DNA from: Nelumbo lutea
Lineage: Eukaryota > Streptophyta > Magnoliopsida > Proteales > Nelumbonaceae
Assembly (NCBI GenBank): GCA_022828595.1
Contig: JAKGHH010000002.1
Span: forward strand, 69,102,383 to 69,166,382
DNA length: 64,000 nucleotides
Direction: 5' to 3'
This document shows, one piece after another, positions 31,347 through 44,044 of this stretch. The translations under genes and the position numbers were made by a program. The notes below the pieces were generated by a model. That model was not told where the DNA came from. It searched no databases and saw nothing but the letters and a program-made list of their open reading frames with translations. Within the stretch, counting starts at the first letter, position 1. Every line of letters begins with the position of its first letter.

Positions 31347-34064
31347 GTAGCTAGGAGAAAGAAAGAGAGCCCTCTCTCTCTTTTATGATTTCGGGTCCAT
31401 AGAAAACCGTCTCTTTCCTTTTCTCTCCCCCCATTTTTAATATGTCTTAGAAATGTGTTAAAGTAACTAATTTAATTTAAATAATTACATTAATTAGTTA
31501 AATCAATTAATTAATCTAAGTTTAGTTGATTAAGTGATTTAATTAACTATTTATTTTAACTGAGTTGTATAAAATAATTACTTAATTAATTAATGACTTT
31601 TAATTGAGAGGGGGAGAGAAAGTGTACCTAAGAGAAGAGGAGGTAGAGAGTGTGTAGAGTACTGATGGTTGATGCTTGGGGTGAGAAAGAAAGAGAAGAT
31701 GTCTATGGTCTGAAAAGTATTAAATATGAAAAAAAAATGACAAGTTGGGAGTTTATTTGTAATAAAAATCTTAAACAATATATTATAATCAACATTGCAT
31801 TGGATTAATTTCTACAATTTTTTAGTATTAATTTAATTAGCAAATATAATCGAATGGCCACATCCCAGAGAGCACTCCTCACAGCCACATCCCACAGTGT
31901 ATTAGGAACATGCTGTGAGGTCGTGAGAAGCGAGTGTGGACTTGTACAGTTGCACTCCAGATATTTATCAAACTACTTATCAAAGAAAATATGCAAATCT
32001 ATAGCATCTTTGGCAGACAAAAGCAGTAATTAAAACCAAGTAAGAATAAATCATGAAAAATCTATTTAAGAGAAAAAGAAACTCATCATGACATTTTTCG
32101 TCACTAAATGATTTTTATTTACCATTGTCAAAGATTATCCAGTAGGCCTCCGGCATTGTTCCAACGCCAAACGTACACTTATGTACTCTCTAGTTCTTGA
32201 TTGCATGGTTGCTGGTTAAGATGAAGAACTTGAACATATTACTTGCTGCAAGACCAGAACAGATTTGATGTACTGAAACCAAGAACTTGAACATATTGCT
32301 GCGTGCGAGAGAGGGAATAGGAGGGAAGAATGTTAAAACTACCCCTTTCCTGAGGAGTCGTACGAGGGTACTCCCGACAAGACTGTAGTTCCTCATTCCA
32401 TGTTTGTTTTCGTCATGTATGCAACATTCCTCATCATGCCAAGTCATTCGGTTTCAATATCTGATGCTTAAATCCTTTGAAATTGACAAATTATTATGCT
32501 CAGCATTATTGTACTTAACAGAGAATATCTATCCCATCCTTCAATGCTGCATCAGAAAATCATTAAAATCTCTTTGTTCCCCACCCAAATTAAAGAAAAT
32601 TAAAAAAAAAAGGGTTAATTGATCATGTCCTTATTCAAGCACTTCTTTGAGTAAAAGGAAGAAAAAAGAATTTTATTACAGTAAATGACATCGTAAGTTT
32701 TTGCAATATGTCAAAAAATTTTGCAATATAACATGCAACAATCATCCTCACTTAATTTACCTACATGGATTAAAGCCATAACGCAAACCATCAGATTTTA
32801 CGGAAAAATACGATAGGCTCAATGCAGATTTCTGAATTTCATAGAATTATAAACATTAAAAGTGCCCAAATAATTAAAGGTATATTCCAAAACTATAGAG
32901 CACACATTAAAAAATAGTTCTATCATTGTTGCTCCTTGGAAGCAAAACCATCCCAAAAAAAATTCTATTTTTCACTTTTTTATTGTAATTGACCATTTAA
33001 AAATTGAATCAACATCCAAGATCACGATTTATGCTGCAAGAAAGAAAGAACTTATGACAAGGGACCCACGTATACACTGCCTACAAACATTGAACCCTGA
33101 ATTTGGCCCCCATTTATTTCCATTCATATTTAAGTCTACAACTTAGGTATATAATAGTCTTTTTGCCAAAAAAAATCTCTCAAATTATAGGGTAATTACA
33201 TACTATTTTATAGCAAATTAGCAATCAACAAACCCAGAAAAAATTAAAAAGGAAATCTTATGTTTTGATAAATAAAATTAAATAATAAACATTAAAATAT
33301 ATGAAAACTTTTAATTATATAAAATGAGTCATGATTAAACAAACATATCAAACTAAATGTTCACTAAATAAGTGATAAAGAAATTAGGTGGCAATTTCTA
33401 ACCCAACACTTACACCTGGAAACTACTCAAAATTTCGAACCCATCGATTTAAATTGCCAATCGAATATGGATTAAATGACTAGGTCAAATACAAAGGGTT
33501 GGCTTAGGTTTGGTCACGGTATTCTTTCTTTATTCTCCCTATCCTCTCCTCATTTTTTTTTTCCCTCTACCTTTCCTCTCTCGCAAATTCTTTCTCCTCC
33601 ACATTCACATGTAACGAATTAAAACTTCCCTTCCCTATTGCTCTCCCTCCCCTCCCTCCACAAACAAGGACACCCATTACATATAAGTTTAAAATAACTA
33701 TTTAAAAACTAAAAGTTTATATGTGCACATCAAGAACCAAGGATTTAATGGGAAAATCAAGGCTAAGGTCAGTAGTATTCTAGCCGCTAAATTTATATAA
33801 GACCAAAACTCTATGATCCCGCATAGTTTACTAAATTAACTTTAGAATTAAATAAAAAACAAAACATTACCTAAATTGTTTTTTTTTTCTAACCACATAA
33901 TTGGTCCAAGAGAACTTTTTTGTCTAAGGGTTTTCACCAATCACATATTTCATGGAAGTGTAAGTGGTCAAATAATATTCAGTTTAAGAACGTAAACAAG
34001 GGAAATTATTAGATAAGATGGCAGCTGATAAGGGTGACATGTCTTCCAATTAGTGGTTGCACAT
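31347..34064. other. AT-rich intergenic DNA, no gene seen
   Basis: There are no recognisable domains. 32190-32310 contains a short direct repeat (AGAACTTGAACATATT twice, about 60 bp apart). CT-rich tracts occur at 31365-31430 and 33520-33660. The open frames at 32190-32622 look like chance. Confidence 0.5.
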
Positions 34065-34067
34065 TTA

Positions 34068-36122
34068 CAGTCTGTTTGGTTTGTGCGATTGGGATGATAA
34101 AATAGGAATATTTGCTTAAGATTCCTATTTTCTCACATTTGTTTTGGGCAAAAGAGTGTGTTTTCACGGTAGACTCTTAGCAGTCGGTCAATTTTCGAAG
34201 GTCCTAAGATGGCAACAGGGATGAGAGAGGAAGTGGAGAAGAGAGGAGAGAGGGGAGAGTCTCCTTGTGAGAAACCCTAGGTCTAGGTTGTATATGTCTT
34301 CCCGAGAAAGAATCGCTCTCCCTCTTTTATAGAGAGAGTTAAGACTATAAAGGAAGGAGGTTTTTTCTTTTAAGAAAGTGGATCTTTTCGGTTAGGGAAG
34401 GAGATCTTATTAAAGGATCATTATGAGAGAATCCCATCACTTCTGGATTCTCTTCGTATGTGACACTATTATACTGACGTGGCATAGGTGACGCCATCAT
34501 TTAGCGGGCGTGCTTTTATTGAACCCACGTGCATAATTTAAAGACGTATTCGACATTTATTCCCGATATATTGTGATTCTGCGATTCTATAATGGTGTTG
34601 GGTTCGTTGCAAGCCTACGTGTGTTTTAGCTTTAGCACTGATTCGTGCTAGCCGAAATTCATTGCGGCTTGTCCCCGGTATAATTTCATCGTAATTGTGG
34701 ATCTTGTTATGAACTCATCGCAGTCATGTGATGGGTTCTGTGTTCATTGCAGGCGTTCGTATAGTGTTGGTTTGACACCTTCTGTACTCTGAAGGTCTTA
34801 GTGACCACGATGCACGTATAGAGTGAGATGCCAGGAGATATCACTTCTCAAAATTTGGGATGCGGGGTCTTACCGAATAGGTGCGGCCCTAATGAGAAAC
34901 GAAACCTCTGCGATGAGAGTGAGAAAGAAACATCGAGAGCGCGAGAACTAGTCTCCCAACCGAGCACCACACCCCTACAACGATTAGAACTTCTCTGGCA
35001 ACGTCTTCTTCTTCGTCGAAGGCAAAGCACCTTCACTGAGATCGCACTTCCGCTCTCTACACTTGCTTACTATTGTTCTTCCAACCGTTTCCAAGAGCAT
35101 AAGAACTCGTTTGCCAGTTTCATCCCTATCATCGCTTCGAACTCCTTCGATCCGCCTGCTGATTTCGTACTTACAGTCTCGTTCTCCCTCTCCGCCAACA
35201 GCTTGGCCAGCGTGGTCGCCTCCTTTTGGAACTCCTTCGGTCCGCAATACTCATCGTTCTCCCTCTTGCTATTATCGTCTCTACCATCGTGAACTCTCTT
35301 TGCTGTGCCATTCATTCTCTCTCTCTCCAATCGAGCTTCAGATCTCCGAATGGCAAGTAATCAGATCATCGTCTTTCAGGATTTTCTGGCAAAATAGATT
35401 CCGGTGGAAGCAAGTTCCATTCTAGAATGACACTTGCCCTAACCATTACATCATAGAAAGGTCTTTTTTTTCTTCATTTTTTCGATGAGAAACTGACTCC
35501 GATGAGTCTTTTGTTTCTAGTAGAGACTACAACATTTTTTAGCAAACAGAGCAACTTCTAATTGCTAGTTCTGGTTGAAGGGAATAGAGACGCCGATGGT
35601 TTAAATTTTTTGGGTTAACTACAAATGTAAGTTTTGAGTAGGTTTTCATTTTTTTTGGATTTAACAATCTAGTGAATTCAAAGGTATAGACTATTCTCTT
35701 TGAGGATTTTTAGATTTCTAGAAAGAAATCAACTTGTTGAGATTGCCATTTCTTCTTAAAATTTATGTGAGGCGTTATTGTTATTTCTCCGTTAAACTTA
35801 TCTGGGTTTGATTTTTTTCTTTCCTATAAAGAAATCAATTTGTTAAGGCATTATTGTTATTTCTCCATCAAACTTATCTGGGTTGCACCTTTTTGTCAAT
35901 TGAGAAGAGCAAAAGGAGGAATTTGAAACCTCATGAATCAAAACAGTTTATGCAAATTGCAAGTAATTTTTGGGTTCGAGTGGGATAATTGGTCTCAACA
36001 ACCAACCACTGGGAACATATTTGATGGGATAACTGGTCTCAACAACCAAACATAGTGCGTAAGGAATGAGAAAATAAATTTTCCCTTCCCATCCCATCCT
36101 TTCTCAGCAACCAAACGGATCC
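34068..36122. mobile_element. Candidate PIF/Harbinger-like element with TTA flanks
   Basis: The left end CAGTCTGTTTGGTTTG (after TTA 34065-34067) and right end AACCAAACGGATCC (before TTA 36123-36125) form a short imperfect inverted repeat around GTTTGGTT. Near the right end two copies of TGGTCTCAACAACCAA lie about 46 bp apart. Inside, 34160-34840 resembles a minus-strand LTR (TATA-like CTCTATAAAAGAGGG on the minus strand near 34335). 34828-35330 is open on both strands, in several frames, without a recognisable product. The assignment is tentative. Confidence 0.4.
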
Positions 36123-36125
36123 TTA

Positions 36126-37139
36126 GGGTTTAAGAATTAAGAATGTTAGCGGAGGGCATGATAATCCACGCTTGTTGCCCTGTTACGGTCCTTTAAATAT
36201 AACATCAACATGCATGTGCATTTTAGGGTGAAAATAGAAAATAAGGGAGCATGCAACATTGTAAGAATGGCATGAAAAAATTAAAGGGTTTCTATAAGAA
36301 AGATGTGGTTTCAAACTTGTCAACTAAAATATCAAAGGTATTACCTCAAGTTGTCGTCATGGTTACTTGTACTATCAAACAAAGGTAGGACAAAAAGGAA
36401 ATACAGAGAACAACCTCAGATTGCTCGCTGTTTCTTCTACAAGAAAACCAGCTAAAAAAAATGAACAAGGTAATGTTCGAGAAAAGCCTCTTGGTTGAAA
36501 TTAAAATGGACCACTAGGAAAAAAACACAATACCTCATTCGATCATCAAAACCCTATTTTAAGCTTTAAGGAAGACAAAATCCCTATTTTAGCATCGAGT
36601 TAGAAGCAAAAATAAACAAAAAATAAAGATAGATACATGAACTGAGATTGAATCCGTATTTTAGGTTTCAAGAAGAAGAAAAAAAAAAGATTAGTGAAGC
36701 ACCTGAATACAGCATTTGGTTGATTACGATGAAGAAGAAAACACCTACAATAAATAAATAAAAAAAAAGCCTGAGAAGCGTGTTCAAATATAATAGTTGT
36801 AGTTTCTGATAAAACCAGAACAACGCAAACATGGAAAATGAAGATCTTCATTGTAATATTAGAAAAGAAATCCAAAAGGAACAAACTTTCAACAATCCAT
36901 TCAAGAGCTTAGAGAAAGAAGAAAAATACATGTTTGTAGTGGAGAAAGTTCAAGCTCTGAAAAATCTTCACTCTTCTTCTTCTTCTTCTTCTTCATTTCT
37001 TTTCTCTTCCTCTCTTTCTCTATGTGTGTTTCTATTTTGTCTACTCTCCTCTTTCCTCGTTTCACCGATCTGTCCTTTGAACTGAAAACCCATCTATATC
37101 ATTTTTTTTTAAACCTAGAAGTTCACTAGCAAACAAATG
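36126..37139. other. AT-rich intergenic DNA, no gene seen
   Basis: Short open frames and a TCT/CTT microsatellite near 36975-37015. No family resemblance. Confidence 0.5.
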
Positions 37140-37392
37140 ATCCATAATAGGATCAGCAGGAGGTAACCCCGCCGCCTCAGCACCACCACAGCCACTACCT
37201 AAAAGTCCTTGCATCCTCTTCAAGTAAAGCCAGAACTTCTAGAGGTGACTTGCGACATTCTCTGTAAATGAACCAAATCTAAAGCTATGAAATCTCTGTA
37301 AGTGGAAAGGAAGAGAGACAGAGAGGAAGAAGATGCGAGGATGGAGGCGAAAACCAACCAAACTCGGAGGTCGGGGGAGATGAGATGTGAAA

Positions 37393-37626
37393 TCAAAGAG
37401 GCCTTCTTCCACTGGTCGTGAGATGCATTTGGACACTAGAGAGGAGATGAAGGAGAGAACCAGCTCTAGCACACCAGTCGAGGAAACTAGGGCCAATGGG
37501 AAGGCCGGCGAAGAGAACGGCTTGGAGGTCGGGAGGGAAGGCGAAGCTGAACTCGGCCTTAGCGGGGGTGAACTCGACACCAGAAGAGGCCTTCCTCCAT
37601 TGGTTGCCAGAGTTGCTCTGTTTCAC
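37393..37626 (-). pseudogene. Fragment of a conserved plant protein of unknown function (FAFPPDL...GLPxGPxFxDW motif)
   Basis: The minus frame reads GVEFTPAKAEFSFAFPPDL then QAVLFAGLPIGPSFLDW. This resembles a conserved motif of an uncharacterised plant protein family (EFGFAFPPDLRAVLxxGLPVGPGFPDWR type). Only about 60 residues match, where the family is several times longer. No start, exon structure or continuation is visible, and the frame runs into unrelated residues after about 37430. It is best read as a captured or relic gene fragment. Confidence 0.5.
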
Positions 37627-37639
37627 ACATATAAAACAT

Positions 37640-38146
37640 CAACAAAGCAGGGACCGTCTAACGAAATTGTCACAGATATGAAGCCCAATCTTTAGCTTCC
37701 CTTCCAAGAATCCATGGTGAGAGAGATGAGAAAGAGAGAAAGAGACGAGAGAGAAAGAAACGCCATAGGAAAAAGAGAGAGAAGAGAGAGTGGGATAGAA
37801 AGGGAGGCAGGTAGTGAGCAGGCAGAGAGTATCGAATAAGGAAAGAAATGCCACTGGGAAACGTGTTGTGTCACTTGGACACGTAATTTTCATGCAAACA
37901 AGGGGAAGTAGTTATTGCATGAAATGTGTCCATGCAATAAATGCGAGTTCGAGAGATTGGTGGTGATATATGCTTAAATCATTTGTACGTGAGAGCATCA
38001 ATCTAAGTAGATTCCATTTAGCGCCAAATATTTCATGTTAATATTAATATATATATATTTTATTAATAATTGAAGAACAATCCATAATGACTTTCGGCAA
38101 AACTGCTCAATATAATATTATTTTAATAATAAAAAGTTCATGAAAA
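37640..38146. other. Purine-rich then AT-rich intergenic DNA
   Basis: A GAGA-rich tract lies at 37715-37810, followed by AT-rich DNA. No gene is seen. Confidence 0.5.
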
Positions 38147-38810
38147 GACAACGAAGATAGAAACTATCATTATCTTTTGAAATAAAAATTAAATTTTTAA
38201 TATTTTGTAGGAAAAGCCCACTTACAGCCTATCCTTTAGCCTTGACTTTTCATTTCACATCATCTCCATCCTTTCCTCAATGTCTTCATCTCCATCCTCT
38301 CCTCTCTGTTGTTCCCGATTGCAGACTTTTCCTTTTTTTTTTTTCCATCATTTTATCGCTCTCCCTCTTAAGAGGTAATCAACAAATCACAGGTTGGCGG
38401 GCATTGGCCACACCTAGTTTCTTTGGTTGGTTTTGCTAACTAGGGTCAAAGCTTTGAATCAAATCCAGAGCTTTTCAACTTGACTTATGCTATCTCAAGT
38501 GATGACCATAGACAACGAAGACAGAAGCTATCATTACCTTTTGAAATAAAAATTGATTTTTTAATATTTTGTAGGAAAAGCCCGCCTACAGCCTATCCTT
38601 TAGCCTTGCCTTTTCATTTCACATCGTCCCCATCCTTTCCTCAGTGTCTTCATCTCCATCCTCTCCTCCCCATATCTATTGTTCTTCCTGGTTGCAGACT
38701 TTTTCCTTTTTTTTTTTTTTTCATCATTTTATCTCTCTCCCTCCTAAGAGATAGTCAATAAATCACAGGTTGGCGGGCATTGGCCACACCTAGTTTCTTT
38801 AGTTGGTTTT
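38147..38810. repeat. Tandem direct duplication, spacing 364 bp
   Basis: Copy 1 (38147-38433) and copy 2 (38511-38810) both start GACAACGAAGA. Both run through GTAGGAAAAGCCC, CCTATCCTTTAGCCTTG, a T run and CACAGGTTGGCGGGCATTGG to TAGTTTCTTT. They differ by scattered substitutions and small indels. About 77 bp of unrelated DNA separates them. Confidence 0.85.
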
Positions 38811-38819
38811 AGGGTGAAG

Positions 38820-39489
38820 TCATTGATGGAGGAGCTAGAGCTAGGCTTGAGCAATATCATGGGAACACAAAACAAGTCCACCCCTGGTGGTTGAGAAAGG
38901 AAAAGGGACTCTTTGAAAGGATATATAGTGTTAGGCTTTGTTTTACATAGAGATACACATGTTATGGTGCATTGAAAAGCACCATATCATTTCAAATGTA
39001 AGCCATGTCAGATGCCACATTAGTGCCACTTCATGTTACCATTGGCAGCAAACATTACAAAAACAAGAGAATGCCAAATTCAACGTTCTCTTAAGCCACA
39101 CATTCCCGAATTCCATGGCATGGACATTTTCTTCACGTTTTCTAGAAAAAAAACAGAACCAAACAATCCTACGTCTCTTGGTGCATCATTCCATTTTTTA
39201 GGCAATAACATCAATGCTAAACAGCACGCATGAGCCATTTGGAGAAATGTCAAATTCTTTTTTCTTTAATTTCCAAGTGTTTGTTGAAATGAAAGGTTTA
39301 TGTGACATACTTTATAGGGTGTTAATCTAAGGTGTAAAGTAACTTTATAATACCATTTTTAAATAAACATTTAAAGCAATAAATACCCCATCTATAAACA
39401 CCCACATAACCAAATACATACCAAATTTATGATGATTGTGGCCAAATCTCTTCTAGTATCATATTTTTCCTTTTTTTTTCCTCTAACAA
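38820..39489. other. Intergenic DNA, no gene seen
   Basis: No coding or repeat structure is recognised beyond short open frames at 38938-39233. Confidence 0.45.
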
Positions 39490-40060
39490 ATGTAAGGTTT
39501 TAAAAATTTATTTGAAAATAGAACTGCTTTGGACTCTAGTTTCTTGGTCAGCGGTTCAATTGTTCGGGTTGAATAATTCAACATGTGATTTGACAAATAT
39601 AATTATAATAATATAAAATATTTATAATAATAAAGTAAATCACAAAATTTTAAAATAGTTGAAATATATATAAGAATAAATGCCATTGTTTAGAAAACTA
39701 GATCAAACTAATAGAATTGTGAATCGGGCTCATGGCCGGTTCTTTCATACACTAAAGACGATGATTCATGAAAAACTGATCTGGTTTAATAAAAAATTGG
39801 TAAACCAATCATAGTTTTATGAAATTGCTTGGGTCATAACATGGATAGAAACTTCAAAATAGTGAACAGTTCAAGTCAATGCAAAGTTTTAAAAATCAAT
39901 CCAGAAATGGAACCATTTTGGCCTCCAATTTTTGGGTTAGTGATTCAACCCAAACAACCTATGATATCATAAATATAATAATTAAAATGTAAAATATTTA
40001 TAATAATGAAATATATCATATAAATCAAAAAATAGTTAAAAACTTGAAATATTGCAAATA
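39490..40060. repeat. Paired direct repeats of a CCGGTT-family non-autonomous element
   Basis: AAGTTTTAAAAAT/AAGGTTTTAAAAATT-type starts occur near 39494 and 39884. Both are followed by TGGRCTCYAATTT or TGGACTCTAGTTT, a GTTCAA/CAACCC stretch and then AAAATATTTATAATAAT. Between them (39675-39850) lies GAATCGGGCTCATGGCCGG, like the repeat at 8163-8400. Confidence 0.45.
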
Positions 40061-40192
40061 AATGCAAGGATAAATAACTAAATATGTAGAATCTTTCATA
40101 TAAAAACTAGTAAAATTTGCAAAAAAGTACAAAAATGGAATGTAAAAAATATAGAAGGAAAAATGCAGAAAGTTGTATAAAAAACTAGGCAT

Positions 40193-40199
40193 ACATATA

Positions 40200-40236
<37 letters not shown>
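40193..40236. repeat. (TA)n microsatellite
   Basis: A run of TA dinucleotides with one ATACAT interruption. Confidence 0.9.
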
Positions 40237-40739
40237 TTATCACACTAATCAAGTAATTACATTTATAACAAAGCATTTGTAGATACTAATTTACATTTTA
40301 CATATCATATTTGTAGAATATAAATCATAATATGGTTTAGACTATTAACACTTGACAAACCATTTGATTGATATTTAATCTAGTATCAAAGAAAATTTGA
40401 GTATAGAGGAGACATATTTAGTTCTGATCACATTTGCATGAGCCAATAGTGCATACCTAGATTCAATCATCACTCAAGTGGATCAATCAATGTTGTTGCT
40501 ATAAGTGGTGGTCACCACTACTATAGTGGTCATCATCACAAGAGATGAAGGATTAAAGGAGTTGATGGTCATTGCAAGAAGCTTTGATTCGTAATTGAGA
40601 CTTGCCAGTCTTCTCAAGAAAGAAGACTTATAAACCCCTGTGGAAGAGTACAGTGTCAACTGTCATATAGGATTATGGAACAATTTTATATTTTATATAT
40701 TTGTTTTAAATTAAATATAAATACATGCGAACTACTATT

Positions 40740-41299
40740 TGGGTTGAGCTTATACCCTACCCGGTGGGTACCTACCCCTACCCTCCCTAACAAGGTGGGT
40801 TTGTTTGCTTGAAGAACAGGTTTTGGGGGTGGGGTGGGGGACAGGTTTTAGTATTCTATAACCTATATGACTACAGGTAAGGTACGGTATTAGACTAAAC
40901 CCAACCCTCCTCGACCCACATATTGTTGGAAAGCATATAGACTTTATCTACTAAGTGTTGAATTTAATAATATTTGGAATTTTATGTGAAAGATAATTCA
41001 TAGTTTATGTGTTTTCTACATGTCTTAATTAAATAATAGGAAATTTTGTTGTTTATCTGTGTTATTTTACTCATTTATTGCTTATATATGACAAGAAATA
41101 ATAGGAAATTATATATGGGCTCTAAATCCAACTTGCCCCTACCCTTGAATGTAGGGAGGGTAGGGTCGGGGAGGGTTTGGATTCTCAAAATCCAATTCAT
41201 TACGGGTTTTGGGCAGGTACGGGTTGGAAGATTTAGGGATGCAGGTAGAGTCTATAATTTACAAAATCCTCCCTGAACCCGCCCCACTGCCATCCCTAG
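40740..41299. mobile_element. hAT-MITE-like element, right end preserved
   Basis: The right end reads GAACCCGCCCCACTGCCATCCCTA. Reverse-complemented this starts TAGGGATGGCAGTGGGGCGG, a form common for hAT-type MITEs in plants. GGGTACCTACCCCTACCC and GGGTAGGGTCGGGGAGGG-type blocks fill the ends. The left terminus is not clear. Confidence 0.4.
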
Positions 41300-41399
41300 A
41301 TTGAACGGCTCAATGGTTCAACCATTTCAAAAAAATAAAGTCCAGGAAAACCAAAACCAGGAACATGACTTGTTCTCGGGTCAACGTCATTTTCAAAAC

Positions 41400-42640
41400 C
41401 ATGAGCAAATATTTACATGCTTTGTATGTGGCAATTTTAGATGACGATGATAAATTCTTATATTTTATGTATATGAAAATAATTCTTATTTATTACACTT
41501 ATTTTTTGTTCAATATAGTAAATATATAATATTAGAGATGTGCCTAAATGTTTACAAAAATTCTACAATTTTTTCATAATTTGTTTATATATATATATTT
41601 TTAATGTTTATTATTTCATTATGACATAAAAAATTGACACATTTGACTTGACTACCACCAAATAATAAAACAATCTCATTTTTAAGTTAATTTTAAATTT
41701 TGTATTTAATTTCCATCTATAAGAGCATAACTTATAAAAGTCAATAAACTTAATTGATATTACTTGAACCCAAACTGAGTTATTTACTAAAAATAAACCA
41801 AGTTGGCCCTATCCAACCTAGGTTACAAAAGGACAAATTAAGTCAAGCTTTGACTAGTGACTAACAACTGTAAATACTTGGCCACTTATTTTGATGTAGC
41901 ATACTTCTTAGAGAATTTAGAAATTTTATTAATTAGTTAGAGAAATAAACAAATAAATATAAATAGGGGACCCTTTCTTCACCGAACGACGATTGTGACT
42001 TTATTTTTGTTTATTTTATTGCGGCGATAGTATTCAGAATATTCCACTTCCTAGTATATTTTTTTGACAATTGTTCTTTACTGGACGACAACGTTCTACA
42101 CCTCGAAGTTTGATCTCTTCACTAGACAATGACTGTGAGTTTACTTTCGTATTTCTTTGCCTTGTTTTCTTGTAGAAGTTCATAGGAATTCGATTTTGCA
42201 GCTATTTTTTTCTTGAGTTTGATTTCTTTGCTATTCTTTTGTAGGAGTTCAATTCCGTGCTATGTTTTCTTGTTTTCTTATAGAGCTCAATTACTTCAAT
42301 TATTTTAGGATTGATAGAATGAGTTTTTCTAAAGCTTCTTTTGGGTTTTCTTTTTTTTTTTTTTTTTTTTAAGTTTGGTTTTACTTGTTTGTGCTCAATT
42401 ACTTTACCTTATAATCTCAGAATCAATCACCCACTCGGTTGAACATGTAACTTTCCATTTAAATAGTAAAACCCTTATAAATTAATGTGGAAAACCTTTT
42501 TAGCAATGCATGGTTGAGAGACAAGTCAGCCTTAGTGCTCAAAAGCCAGTAAAACCCTAATAAATTATTGTGCTATATGCATATGCATTTTTTAGTGTTT
42601 AGTAGCTTACCAGTACTTGTTTTCAGTTATCTAGGTAAAT
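41400..42640. other. AT-rich flank of the Mutator-like remnant
   Basis: No coding sequence. CT- and T-rich tracts lie at 42100-42370, including a T run at 42351-42370. Part of this may be the 5' region of the Mutator-like element, but no terminal inverted repeat was found. Confidence 0.35.
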
Positions 42641-42739
42641 GAAATCTCATACTGAGCATCATGTTGATAATGAGTAGCCTGAAGCAATTCATGGTGTTAA
42701 CCTAAATGTGCTTAATGTTGACCTAAATGTGCCTAACAA

Positions 42740-43049
42740 GGAGCCATGTTTGATTATGAGTTTAGTGAAGATGAAGTAAATGATGGGGTGATGTTATTTT
42801 TGATGTTGTTATGAATGACGAGGATGTTAGGATTCAAACAGAGGATGATAATGGCCTATTAGATTATGAACCTGTATTAGAATATGAGAGCCTAGTAGAT
42901 TCAAATGATGATGGTGCAAGACATGCGCTTGAAGTACCATTCAATATTGAAATACCTAATTTGCAAGTGGTTATGTGCTTTTCAAGTGTCAAAGAATTTA
43001 GGACTGCTCTCAAAGAGCACATTATTATAAGCAGGTTTCAAATGAAGTA
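42740..43049 (+). pseudogene. Mutator-like transposase, N-terminal fragment interrupted by the second Tat element
   Basis: The 42811 frame contains an acidic region, then IEIPNLQVVMCFSSVKEFR, TALKEHIIISRFQMKY. This is the pattern of the MuDR N-terminal DNA-binding region (G-F-S-EFR-A-KxY-GFxxK). It ends abruptly at 43049, where the Tat LTR begins. No continuation is recognised on the other side. Confidence 0.6.
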
Positions 43050-43961
43050 TGATGGAGGATGATTTGACCTAACCTACTGAGATGATGACACGTGGACCTA
43101 GCTCAGCACGAGCAGCAGCTCAGCAGCCTGGCTTGACTGTGACCAAGTAACAAGCCTGCAGAACAGCTCACTATGTCATAGCTCTCTATAGGGGGAGCTT
43201 GCTACGGCGCGAACTCCAGATCCCCCGAGCTACTAAGAAGGGAATATTCTAAGATTATTTTAGCTCGCGAACTAGGGAAACCAGCTCGCTCAACACAAGG
43301 GTAGAAGAATTGCCCCAAAGACCAACCTTAATGAGGGTCACCTCGAAGTACCCCTAAGAGCTTGCTACAAAGTAGCTCATAGCAAGGATAGCCCGCTACG
43401 AAGTAACTTGCGACTGTGATGCGACGCTCTTAGAAAGCTTTCATCTGATAAAACTGTACTCGTTAGACTATGCCACGTCTCTCAACTGACGGTGCAGTCC
43501 CTGCCCAATTGACAGTCTGCCCTACATCTCTCGACATATGGTGGCGTGCCTGTCCCTTCGGAGACGTGTCACTCAGCGAGTAGGCAGTACGTTGTAACGA
43601 TCACCTACGCAGCCTTGGCAGGTAACGGCTGCGATAGGAGCCCAGTGGCGGTTACGCTTGATTTGACAAGAATGCCTTATAAAAGCCCTTAAAGCGGAGA
43701 GACAACTCTCTCTCGGAATTAGTTCTGAACTTGCACTCTTTCTTGCTCACGAGCTAATCTTGAAACGTAGTGATCCAGCATGATCTACACTCTTAGCCTT
43801 TTGTATTCTCTCTTCTTCCTCCCCAACATTCTAAGTTAAGCTTCGGAGTATTCCCACCGGGTAAATCCCCGGGAGTCCTTTTTTATCTTCTCAGGTGTCG
43901 TTCGTTGCCAACAAGGAGCCAGTCAACAGCCAACTAGGAGTGCCTGGATCGTGCCGCATCA
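43050..43961 (+). repeat. 5' LTR of the truncated Tat element
   Basis: About 912 bp, starting TG and ending CA. A TATA box (TATAAAA) lies at 43678-43684, followed by the expected leader. Confidence 0.8.
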
Positions 43962-44044
43962 TCTGACACCATCTGTGGGAAACGCTTCTAAAAGCCTTCC
44001 TCCAAACTTTTACAGCACCTTCTTCCAAAAACTTAGCATTCTTC

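Noticed and set aside
40193..40236. (TA)n tract as a cruciform or origin-type signal
   Set aside because: A simple microsatellite in AT-rich DNA with nothing around it to support a function.
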